DNA from: Pollutibacter sp044353505
Lineage (GTDB): Bacteria; Bacteroidota; Bacteroidia; Chitinophagales; Chitinophagaceae
Reading direction: 5' to 3'
NCBI GenBank assembly: GCA_044353505.1
Contig: JBILBU010000004.1
Span: forward strand, 38,465-102,464
DNA: 64,000 nt
Shown here piece after piece: positions 34,669 through 40,877 of this stretch. Position 1 is the stretch's first letter; each line of letters begins with the position of its first letter. The notes below the pieces were generated by a model that saw only the letters and a program-made list of their open reading frames with translations, did not search any database and was not told the origin of the DNA. A program made the position numbers and the translations under genes.

Positions 34669-36867
34669 ATGAGGCTAATGCAAGATGAGATCGCTGCAAC
34701 GAGCAGCAACTACACCAATATTTTCATTTCATGTTTTATGGTCATGATGATGGCCGCTGCTTGTTCAAATAAGCAAGGGCATAGCGACTGGAATGTTACT
34801 GGAGGCTCCAGAGAAAACATTCGGTATTCCTCACTCACAGAAATTGATACTTCCAATGTAGATCAATTGGAAGTGGCCTGGGTATTTAGATCAGAAGGGG
34901 GCGACAGTACCAAGTTTGGACCAATGCAATGCAATCCGATTGTTGTAAATAATATGCTATATGCAGTATCCCCAAAACTCAAAGTCTTTGCACTCGATGC
35001 ATCAACAGGAAAAGAGATTTGGCATTTTGATCCTACCGACTCAGTTGAAAATAAAACATGGCACAGAAATGGCGTAAATCAAAACAGAGGAGTTGCTTAT
35101 TGGGAAGAGGGAAAAGATAAGCGGATTATTTTTACTGCTGGATCTGTTGCCTACTCTATCGATGCCCTAACAGGTAAGCTGATAAAATCTTTTGGCAAAG
35201 ATGGTGGCATCAATTTAAATCAAGGGTTGGATAGGCCAGACTCAACGGTATTTGTAGCGCCGACCTCTCCGGTAATGGTCTATAAGAATTTATTTATACT
35301 GAGCGGAATGGTGGGCGATGAAACACCTGGCCATATTCGTGCCTTTGATGTTAAAACAGGAAAACAAGAATGGATCTTTCACACCATACCCTACCCTGGT
35401 GAACCCGGTTATGAAAGTTGGCAAGACAGCACAGCTTATAAATATTATGGGTCTACAAACAGCTGGGGAGGATTTAGTTTAGATGAAAAAAGAGGAATTC
35501 TCTTCGCGCCTACAGGAAATCCAACCAATGATTTTTATGGTGGACAGCGACTGGGCAATGGCTTATATGGAAATTGTTTACTGGCACTCAATGCTGAAAC
35601 AGGTAAGCTGATCTGGCATTTTCAAACTGTTCATCATGATGTGTGGGACATGGATGTACCAACACCCGCGGTACTGATTACTGTAAATAAAGATGGAAAG
35701 AAAATTGATGCTGTTGCACAGACCACAAAAACTGGAATGGTTTTTATGTTTGAAAGAGAGACCGGCAAGCCAATCTATCCGATAGAGGAAAGACCTGTAC
35801 TGACTAATACATCACTGGTAAATGAAATACTTTCTCCAACACAACCTTTTCCCGTATTGCCCAAACCATTTGCAAGGCAAACCATCACGGAGAATGAATT
35901 GAATACCATCACTACCGATAGCGCTGAATTAGATCAACTGAAAAAGCAATTTAGGACTTACAGATCAGGATCGATATATACTCCACCTTCTGTTGAAGGA
36001 ACAGTAATACTCCCAGGATATGACGGCGGCGGCGAGTGGGGTGGCCCATCTGTTGATCCAGAAACAAATATCCTTTATGTCAATGCCAACGAGATGGCCT
36101 GGATATTGAATATGGTTGAGAACAAAACAGAAAAAGATAAAGTGAAAACCATGCTTCAAGCAGGCACAGAGCTGTATGCTCAATACTGCAGAGGGTGCCA
36201 TGGTACGAATCTTCAGGGCTCAGGCAACTATCCCTCCATCGTTCATGCAGAAAAGAAATACAGCAAGGAAAAGTTTATTGAATTGTTGACAACAGGAAGA
36301 AGGATGATGCCAGGATTCAACAATTTGAGTAAGGAAGAGAAAAATGCAATTGCAACACACGTGTTGAACATTAGCGAAGAGCAGAAGCTTATTTACAGCG
36401 AAAACGAAAAACCTAAGATTGGTCCACCTACCCCACTCTATGGCTTTACAGGGTATAATAAATTTTTGACCAAGGATGATTATCCCGCCATCAATCCACC
36501 TTGGGGAACATTAAATGCCATCAACTTAAACACCGGCGAGTTTTTGTGGAAGATCCCATTTGGAGAATTTGAGGAATTAAAGAAAAAAGGGATTCCAACT
36601 ACCGGCAGAGAGAACTATGGAGGATCTGTGGTTACTGCAGGAGGCATACTCTTTATAGCAGCAACAGCAGATGGAAAGTTCAGGGCCTTCAACAAAGCAA
36701 CTGGCAAATTAATTTGGGAGACAGACCTTCCCGCACCAGGAGTGGCAACACCGTCGGTGTACTCTATAAATGGCAAACAATATGTAGTCATTGCTTGTGG
36801 AGGATCGAAGTGGGGAGGGAAAAGAAATGACAGTTATGTAGCATTTTCATTGCCTAAAAAATCTTAG
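34669..36867 (+). CDS. PQQ-dependent dehydrogenase with inserted cytochrome c domain
   Basis: A 732-residue periplasmic lipoprotein (lipobox AAACSNKQ). Propeller repeats include ALDASTGKEIWHF, AFDVKTGKQEWIF, ALNAETGKLIWHFQTVHHDV, the last being the DxW-type PQQ motif and substrate region of membrane glucose and alcohol dehydrogenases. A cytochrome c domain is inserted near residues 495-575 (YCRGCHGTNL; Met ligand in GRRMMPGF), and the propeller then resumes (LNTGEFLWKIPFGE, ATGKLIWETDLP). It should oxidise a sugar or alcohol and pass electrons through heme c. It starts 16 bases after the regulator ends. No PQQ synthesis gene is nearby, so PQQ may be scavenged. Confidence 0.92.
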   Translation: MRLMQDEIAATSSNYTNIFISCFMVMMMAAACSNKQGHSDWNVTGGSRENIRYSSLTEIDTSNVDQLEVAWVFRSEGGDSTKFGPMQCNPIVVNNMLYAVSPKLKVFALDASTGKEIWHFDPTDSVENKTWHRNGVNQNRGVAYWEEGKDKRIIFTAGSVAYSIDALTGKLIKSFGKDGGINLNQGLDRPDSTVFVAPTSPVMVYKNLFILSGMVGDETPGHIRAFDVKTGKQEWIFHTIPYPGEPGYESWQDSTAYKYYGSTNSWGGFSLDEKRGILFAPTGNPTNDFYGGQRLGNGLYGNCLLALNAETGKLIWHFQTVHHDVWDMDVPTPAVLITVNKDGKKIDAVAQTTKTGMVFMFERETGKPIYPIEERPVLTNTSLVNEILSPTQPFPVLPKPFARQTITENELNTITTDSAELDQLKKQFRTYRSGSIYTPPSVEGTVILPGYDGGGEWGGPSVDPETNILYVNANEMAWILNMVENKTEKDKVKTMLQAGTELYAQYCRGCHGTNLQGSGNYPSIVHAEKKYSKEKFIELLTTGRRMMPGFNNLSKEEKNAIATHVLNISEEQKLIYSENEKPKIGPPTPLYGFTGYNKFLTKDDYPAINPPWGTLNAINLNTGEFLWKIPFGEFEELKKKGIPTTGRENYGGSVVTAGGILFIAATADGKFRAFNKATGKLIWETDLPAPGVATPSVYSINGKQYVVIACGGSKWGGKRNDSYVAFSLPKKS

Positions 36868-36880
36868 TTTTGCGGTCCCT

Positions 36881-36926
36881 GCCCAGGTGGCGAACCTGCC
36901 TGCCGGCAGGCAGGATTGGTAGACGC
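36881..36926 (+). pseudogene. tRNA-Leu 5' half interrupted by a 20-bp palindrome (copy 1)
   Basis: Bases 36881-36894 and 36915-36926 together equal the first 26 bases of tRNA-Leu at 37260. Between them is the perfect palindrome CCTGCCTGCCGGCAGGCAGG, placed inside the D-loop. Five bases later the GIY-YIG gene starts. Confidence 0.9.
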
Positions 36927-36931
36927 AATAA

Positions 36932-37174
36932 ATGAGATCTTTGGAATATACTGTTTATGCAATAAGAAGCTTAAATAGAAATTATATTTACGTTGGCATG
37001 ACTAATAATCTTGAAAGAAGATTAAAAGAACATAACAACTGTGAAAACAAGTCGACTAAAGCTTATGCGCCCTTCACTTTAATTTATTCTGAAAGATTCG
37101 AGACAAGAATACTTGCTCGTCAAAAAGAAAAATATCTAAAAAGTGGCGTTGGGAAATCTTTCCTAAAAGCTTGA
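36932..37174 (+). CDS. Small GIY-YIG nuclease (tRNA-associated)
   Basis: An 80-residue single-domain GIY-YIG nuclease. The two motif strands are TVYAI (residues 7-11) and YIYVG (18-22), with R29/R30 in NLERRLKEHN and the metal-binding Glu in RQKEKYLKSG (E66). It has no DNA-recognition domain, as in YhbQ-like small members. It lies 5 bases after a tRNA-Leu 5' fragment with a palindrome, and the first seven codons of a second copy lie at 37236, fused to the real tRNA-Leu. That arrangement suggests a mobile or homing-like gene. Target and activity are untested. Confidence 0.9.
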   Translation: MRSLEYTVYAIRSLNRNYIYVGMTNNLERRLKEHNNCENKSTKAYAPFTLIYSERFETRILARQKEKYLKSGVGKSFLKA

Positions 37175-37184
37175 CTTCACACTA

Positions 37185-37230
37185 GCCCAGGTGGCGATCC
37201 TGCCTGCCGGCAGGCAGGATTGGTAGACGA
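37185..37230 (+). pseudogene. tRNA-Leu 5' half interrupted by a 20-bp palindrome (copy 2)
   Basis: The same layout as copy 1: GCCCAGGTGGCGA, one changed base, the identical palindrome at 37199-37218, then ATTGGTAGACG. It begins 10 bases after the GIY-YIG stop codon. Five bases further on is an ATG in the same relative position as that of the GIY-YIG gene. Confidence 0.88.
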
Positions 37231-37235
37231 GTTAA

Positions 37236-37256
37236 ATGAGACCATTGGAATATACA
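37236..37256 (+). pseudogene. Truncated start of a second GIY-YIG gene
   Basis: Reads MRPLEYT against MRSLEYT of the intact gene, with 18 of 21 bases the same. It breaks off and tRNA-Leu begins four bases later. This shows the tRNA-fragment plus GIY-YIG unit was once present twice, or that the unit ends here. Confidence 0.75.
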
Positions 37257-37259
37257 CTT

Positions 37260-37343
37260 GCCCAGGTGGCGAAATTGGTAGACGCACTACCTTGAGGTGG
37301 TAGCGCTGGAAACGGCGTGCTGGTTCGAATCCAGTCTTGGGCA
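37260..37343 (+). tRNA. tRNA-Leu (anticodon GAG)
   Basis: An 84-base tRNA with acceptor stem GCCCAGG/CTTGGGC, D-arm, anticodon stem CTACC/GGTAG around loop TTGAGGT (anticodon GAG), a long class II variable arm, T-arm with GGTTCGAATCC and discriminator A. CCA is not encoded. It is preceded by two broken 5' halves of itself and followed by a broken 3' end, so it marks an insertion hot spot. Confidence 0.95.
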
Positions 37344-37344
37344 C

Positions 37345-37379
37345 AATGCCCTTTCAGCGAAGCTGAGAGGGCATTTTTA
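37345..37379 (+). terminator. Terminator after tRNA-Leu(GAG)
   Basis: A stem ATGCCCT...TCAGC / GCTGA...AGGGCAT with a GAA loop and one internal mismatch, followed by a T run. It starts two bases after the tRNA. Confidence 0.85.
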
Positions 37380-37447
37380 TTTGTGAACGTGGCAAGCTCG
37401 CTTGCCTTAGTGAATAAATGAAAATGACCGAAAACGCCGAAGGCGGG

Positions 37448-37500
37448 AAAGGGCATTGCAGCCCTCTCGTAAGACATTTGGATCACCGAAGGTAATCCAG
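37448..37500. repeat. 53-bp dispersed repeat, copy A
   Basis: Begins AAAGGGCATTGCAGCC and ends GGTAATCCAG. About four fifths of positions match copy B at 38339-38391. In copy A the final AATCCAG doubles as tRNA-Leu T-arm sequence. The stretch 37380-37447 before it holds a 7-bp hairpin (GGCAAGC/GCTTGCC) and no gene. Confidence 0.75.
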
Positions 37501-37529
37501 CTCGCCTGCCGAAGGCAGGTCTTGGGCAC
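37494..37529 (+). pseudogene. tRNA-Leu 3' end interrupted by a palindrome
   Basis: AATCCAG (37494-37500) and TCTTGGGCAC (37520-37529) are adjacent in the intact tRNA. Here they are separated by a 19-base insert containing CCTGCCGAAGGCAGG, related to the palindrome in the 5' fragments. The break is at the junction of T-stem and acceptor stem. Confidence 0.8.
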
Positions 37530-37545
37530 TGATATCTCAGAAAAT

Positions 37546-37585
37546 AACAATGGTCGTTGGAAATAATATCCAGCGACCATTGTTT
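37546..37585. terminator. Bidirectional terminator between tRNA-Leu island and nucleotidyltransferase gene
   Basis: A stem of 16 bp with one mismatch (AACAATGGTCGTTGGA / TCCAGCGACCATTGTT) and a short AT loop, with T/A runs on its sides. It lies seven bases from the stop of the minus-strand nucleotidyltransferase gene. Confidence 0.7.
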
Positions 37586-37591
37586 ATTTAA

Positions 37592-38044
37592 TCAACGTAA
37601 ATTCTCCAAATCATCTAAATCTTTCGATCGGCCTGCTTTTTGTTTTGCGGCAATTAAATCATTTTTATTAATAACCCTGATTTCTAAATCTTCATCTTTA
37701 AAAATGACAGACCTTTCATAAATCTCCTGAAAATTAAAACCTTCAATTCCAATCATGAGGTCTATCGCAACTGGTGGAATTCCAAAAGTAAAAACATCCC
37801 ATACAGGATGATGTAGAAAATTGTCTTCGGTCATATCAAAGATTGGCATACCGAATTCTTCAAATGCATTCTTTATTTTCAAATAATTTTCTACTGTTCT
37901 TTCAACCCACAAATCCATATCTCCTGTTGTTCTTGAATATCCATGAAGAATGACAGAATAACCTCCGACAAGAATATATCTTACATTATTTGTGTTTAGG
38001 GAAGAAATAAAATCCCGAAAATCTGAATTGAATATATTACCCAT
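37592..38044 (-). CDS. Minimal nucleotidyltransferase of a two-gene module
   Basis: A 150-residue nucleotidyltransferase-fold protein. The core motif is VGGYSVILHGYSRTTGDMDLWV with G27-G28 and the metal-binding pair D42/D44; R38 and T39 complete the GGxxxxxHGxxRxTxDxD pattern of MNT/AbiEii-type domains. A third acidic residue may be in PPVAIDLMIGI. Its ATG overlaps the TGA of the upstream small gene (TGATG), so the two are translationally coupled. Such pairs behave as toxin-antitoxin or phage-defence modules in other systems. The specific role here is inferred from layout only. Confidence 0.85.
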   Translation of the reverse strand: MGNIFNSDFRDFISSLNTNNVRYILVGGYSVILHGYSRTTGDMDLWVERTVENYLKIKNAFEEFGMPIFDMTEDNFLHHPVWDVFTFGIPPVAIDLMIGIEGFNFQEIYERSVIFKDEDLEIRVINKNDLIAAKQKAGRSKDLDDLENLR

Positions 38045-38250
38045 CAGGCTGAAATGGATTTTGCTGAAAATTTTGTTCTATCCATCTTAGGGGGATTATT
38101 TAAATCAAAATTATACGCAACACTGTTTAAATATGTCGCAACTTGTAAACGATCCTGCCATGATAATATTTTATAGGCAGTTGCATGGTTAGCAGCTTCT
38201 TTAAGTGTTTGAGCTTTAAATGCAGTTCTGTCTAATTTGAAACTGTTCAT
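38044..38250 (-). CDS. Small partner protein of the nucleotidyltransferase
   Basis: A 68-residue protein from the ATG at 38250 (a TTG at 38256 would add two residues). It reads MNSFKLDRTAFKAQTLKEAA at the start and ends LDRT-like MDRTKFSAKSISA, so the motif DRTxFxA occurs at both ends. No known domain is recognised and no HEPN RxxxxxH motif is present. It directly precedes and overlaps the nucleotidyltransferase gene by one base. A perfect -7 box ends three bases before the ATG, suggesting a leaderless transcript. Antitoxin-like function is a guess from position. Confidence 0.7.
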   Translation of the reverse strand: MNSFKLDRTAFKAQTLKEAANHATAYKILSWQDRLQVATYLNSVAYNFDLNNPPKMDRTKFSAKSISA

Positions 38251-38253
38251 ACT

Positions 38254-38261
38254 CAAATGTA
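38254..38261 (-). promoter_or_regulatory. -7 promoter box of the nucleotidyltransferase module
   Basis: On the minus strand TACATTTG matches TAnnTTTG exactly, and the ATG at 38250 follows after three bases. No -33 TTTG is evident. Confidence 0.45.
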
Positions 38262-38338
38262 GAATATTGTGAATTGTTTGCCTAATCTTCTAAAAATAAT
38301 TTGAATTCATTAACTATTTCGTTCGAACTCAGTCCAGC

Positions 38339-38391
38339 AAAGGGCATCGCAGCCTCCTCGTAAGACATTTAAATCATAGCAGGTAATCCAG
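38339..38391. repeat. 53-bp dispersed repeat, copy B
   Basis: Matches copy A at 37448-37500 at about four of five positions, starting AAAGGGCATCGCAGCC and ending GGTAATCCAG. It is preceded by GTTCGAACTCAGTCCAG (38321-38337), which looks like a tRNA T-arm. The two copies bracket the nucleotidyltransferase module. Confidence 0.7.
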
Positions 38392-38405
38392 ACCTAATCA
38401 CGATA

Positions 38406-39365
38406 TTATTTTGAGAAGTAGTATACAGCAGTCCGCTTATTCCCCATTATCCTAATTGCTTTTTTATCCACAGCTGCTTTTAGATCCCGACTGGCTGTTG
38501 GAGCGGAGATGTCTTTAAAATATTCTAAATAATCTTTCCTTGAAAAATCATTTCTACCAAAGTGCTCTATAAAAATATTCATTCGCTCTTCTCCTGTTAT
38601 GGGCGATCTGCGTGCTTTTAATTGCTCATCCAATGCCTTGTCGATTGCGGCAAGAATGAATTCTATAAATGGGGTTGAGTTTCCAGACTTATCCGACTTT
38701 GCAAGGACCTTATAATATGCTGACTGCTTTTGTTTGATGATGGTTTCTACCGGCAAAAAAAGAAATATTGGATTAAGATCTTTTAAAATTACTGACTGCC
38801 AAAGTCGACCCATCCTGCCATTTCCATCTTCAAAGGGATGAATAAACTCAAGTTCATAATGAAAAACACAACTCTTAATTAATAATGGATCTTTAGCATT
38901 TTTAAGGTACGAGAATAGATTGTTCATCAATGATTTGACCATGTTGGCTTTTGGAGCAAGGTGAGTTAATTTGCTCCCTTTAACGATACCCACTCCCGAT
39001 GATCTGAATTTACCTGGATATTGGACCAATCCTTTCATTAGCAAAGCGTGTGCTTTTAAAAAAGAAGGAATACTTAAAGCCTTGAAACTTTGTAGTTCAT
39101 CATATACTGCGATAGCATTTTTAACTTCCTGAATATCTTTTTGAGGTGCTATCACACGCTTGTTATTAATAACTGAAGTAACTTGTTCTATACTAAGTGT
39201 GTTACCCTCAATCTCTAAAGTTGATTGAATTGTTTTAATCCGATTTGCTTTTCTCAACTCTGCACGGGGAGCTTGCAGATGGCTAGCTTTAATTATACCC
39301 AATTTCTCCGAAATCGAAGTCAAAAGAGATAAAATGGAAGAATTAATAGAATACGGCGGTTTCAT
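38406..39365 (-). CDS. Fic-domain AMPylase-type protein with winged helix
   Basis: A 319-residue Fic protein starting MKPPYSINSSILSLL. The catalytic motif HPFEDGNGRMGR is near residues 173-184. An inhibitory-helix motif (T/S)xxxE(G/N) is visible as TLEIEGN near residue 46, N-terminal to the Fic core, as in class II Fic enzymes. The C-terminus (FSRKDYLEYFKDISAPTASRDL) is a winged-helix DNA-binding domain. Such proteins attach AMP or another nucleotide moiety to target hydroxyls and are held off by the inhibitory helix. A 22-bp palindrome touches its start codon, a likely autoregulatory operator. Confidence 0.92.
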   Translation of the reverse strand: MKPPYSINSSILSLLTSISEKLGIIKASHLQAPRAELRKANRIKTIQSTLEIEGNTLSIEQVTSVINNKRVIAPQKDIQEVKNAIAVYDELQSFKALSIPSFLKAHALLMKGLVQYPGKFRSSGVGIVKGSKLTHLAPKANMVKSLMNNLFSYLKNAKDPLLIKSCVFHYELEFIHPFEDGNGRMGRLWQSVILKDLNPIFLFLPVETIIKQKQSAYYKVLAKSDKSGNSTPFIEFILAAIDKALDEQLKARRSPITGEERMNIFIEHFGRNDFSRKDYLEYFKDISAPTASRDLKAAVDKKAIRIMGNKRTAVYYFSK

Positions 39366-39387
39366 GATAGTATCATATGATATTATC
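39366..39387. promoter_or_regulatory. 22-bp palindrome at the fic start codon (candidate operator)
   Basis: Arms GATAGTATCAT and ATGATATTATC are reverse complements with one mismatch. It lies immediately upstream of the ATG at 39365. The winged-helix domain of the Fic protein is an obvious candidate ligand. Confidence 0.6.
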
Positions 39388-39436
39388 AAAGGTATGAAGA
39401 AAAATTAAATTCTACGGAGGTTGAAGGGAAATATAA

Positions 39437-39511
39437 GGTTGAAGCGGTTTAAGGGGTTGAAGATTAAAAATATTTTTCTTCAACTGATTCAACCGCTTTA
39501 ACCGCTTCAAC
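39437..39511. repeat. Inverted repeat of GTTGAAGCGG-type units
   Basis: The left arm 39437-39462 (GGTTGAAGCGGTTTAAGGGG...) and the right arm 39478-39511 are near reverse complements around an A/T loop. Units resemble those of the array at 14624. It lies in the divergent gap between fic and the hydroxy-acid oxidase gene. Confidence 0.7.
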
Positions 39512-39581
39512 TAATTCAGCTTCATCAAGAAATCACCCCAACTCCACCAATCAATTTCATTTTTGAACTAACTTAGCGCTC

Positions 39582-40754
39582 ATGCAAAAGAACAATACCG
39601 CCAAGCCTACCTGGGCATATAATTCAAATTATCCGGGGATAGACGATCTAATCAGAAAAGCAAAATGCCGTGTGCCTCGTTTCGCCTTTGAATACCTTGA
39701 TGGCGGATGCAACGAGGATGTGAACTTGCACAAGAACACGGATGAGTTGAGGCAAGTGGAATTGCTGCCGTATTACCTCAGTGAACATACCGGCTCTGAT
39801 CTTTCTACTGAATTGTTTGGCCATACCTATGATGCGCCATTTGGAGTATCCCCTATTGGCTTGCAGGGATTGATCTGGCCAAACTCACCAGAAATACTGG
39901 CTAAAGCAGCAGTTAAACACAACCTTCCTTTTATACTCAGTACTGTTACCACCTCCAGCATAGAACGTATCGCTAAAATTACTGATGGCAAGGCATGGTA
40001 CCAATTGTATCACCCTGCAGAAAATTCCTTGAGAGACGATATCCTCAATCGCTTGGAAGCATCGGGATACGATGTATTGGTGTTGCTTTGTGATGTTCCA
40101 TCATTTGGGTTTCGTCCACGTGATATTCGCAACGGACTGGCCATGCCGCCAAAGATGACGGTGAAAAATATATTACAGGTAATGGGCAAGCCTACATGGG
40201 GGTTGAAGACACTATATCATGGCATTCCTGAATTTGCCACACTCAAACCATATACACCCAAAGGACTGAACATGAGCCAGCTCGGACAGTTTATGAACCG
40301 CACTTTTTCAGGGCGATTGAACGCAGAGAAAATTGCTCCTATCCGTGAGCGTTGGAAGGGCAAGATTATTCTGAAAGGTTGTGCTACAGTTGAGGACGCC
40401 GACATGGCTGTTTCATTGGGAATTGATGGATTGCTGGTGTCAAACCACGGAGGCCGTCAGCTTGATGCTGGACAGTCAGCTATCAAATCACTTGGTCCAA
40501 TCGTAGATAAATACAAAGATAAAATCAAGATTATGATGGACAGCGGCATCAGGACTGGTCCGGATATTGCTCGCACACTGGCTTCTGGCGCAGACTTTAC
40601 ATTCCTCGGACGCTCCTTCATGTATGCTGTTGCTGCCTTGGGTGATGAAGGTGCAGATCACATGATGGGCATGTTGAAAACACAATTATATCAAGTGATG
40701 GACCAGGTTTGTTGCAAGCGCGTGGAAGATCTGACGAAGCATTTGGTGTGCTAA
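39582..40754 (+). CDS. FMN-dependent alpha-hydroxy-acid oxidase/dehydrogenase
   Basis: A 390-residue TIM-barrel flavoenzyme of the L-lactate dehydrogenase/glycolate oxidase family. Signatures are the N-terminal RVPRFAFEYLDGGCNED, APFGVSPIGLQGLIW, ILSTVTTSSIE, WYQLYH and the active-site SNHGGRQLDAG with the catalytic histidine. FLGRSFMYAV near the end binds the FMN phosphate. It oxidises an L-2-hydroxy acid, probably lactate, to the 2-oxo acid; donor and acceptor specificity cannot be read. There are no lactate-transport genes beside it. Confidence 0.93.
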   Translation: MQKNNTAKPTWAYNSNYPGIDDLIRKAKCRVPRFAFEYLDGGCNEDVNLHKNTDELRQVELLPYYLSEHTGSDLSTELFGHTYDAPFGVSPIGLQGLIWPNSPEILAKAAVKHNLPFILSTVTTSSIERIAKITDGKAWYQLYHPAENSLRDDILNRLEASGYDVLVLLCDVPSFGFRPRDIRNGLAMPPKMTVKNILQVMGKPTWGLKTLYHGIPEFATLKPYTPKGLNMSQLGQFMNRTFSGRLNAEKIAPIRERWKGKIILKGCATVEDADMAVSLGIDGLLVSNHGGRQLDAGQSAIKSLGPIVDKYKDKIKIMMDSGIRTGPDIARTLASGADFTFLGRSFMYAVAALGDEGADHMMGMLKTQLYQVMDQVCCKRVEDLTKHLVC

Positions 40755-40769
40755 TAAAGTTCAAGAAAT

Positions 40770-40877
40770 TTAAAAAAGTAAGCAGCCCATGGCTACATTC
40801 ATCGTGGCCCCTCCCGGAACAGCCAGGTCAGGAAAAACATCCCATAACATCTCGCCGTATACAAGTATTTTATTCAT
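40770..40877 (-). pseudogene. Relic of a PfkB-family sugar kinase (fructokinase) N-terminus
   Basis: The minus strand from the ATG at 40877 reads 35 codons, MNKILVYGEMLWDVFPDLAV then PGGATMNVAMG, followed by CLLF and a stop. This is the N-terminus of fructokinase-type PfkB proteins (GExLWDxxP and the GGAPxNVA substrate motif). The remaining 250 or so residues are absent; the hydroxy-acid oxidase gene lies directly downstream. The start is intact and the break is sharp, so a deletion rather than slow decay is likely. Confidence 0.75.

Larger units (their letters stand above)
36868..39520. mobile_element. tRNA-Leu-associated accessory island
   Basis: This interval holds two palindrome-split tRNA 5' halves, an intact and a truncated GIY-YIG gene, the functional tRNA-Leu, a split tRNA 3' end, a 53-bp dispersed repeat in two copies, a two-gene nucleotidyltransferase module and a Fic gene with a palindromic operator-like site. 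The outer limits are set by the last and first core genes (PQQ dehydrogenase and hydroxy-acid oxidase). No integrase or transposase is inside. The term mobile element is an interpretation. Confidence 0.5.

Noticed and set aside
37232..37486. Minus-strand open frame across tRNA-Leu containing AQDWIRTSTPFP
   Set aside because: This is the reverse translation of the tRNA itself, a well-known type of spurious gene call.
36881..37529. CRISPR array formed by the repeated GC palindromes
   Set aside because: Only three palindromes at unequal distances, each within tRNA sequence, with no spacer structure and no cas gene.
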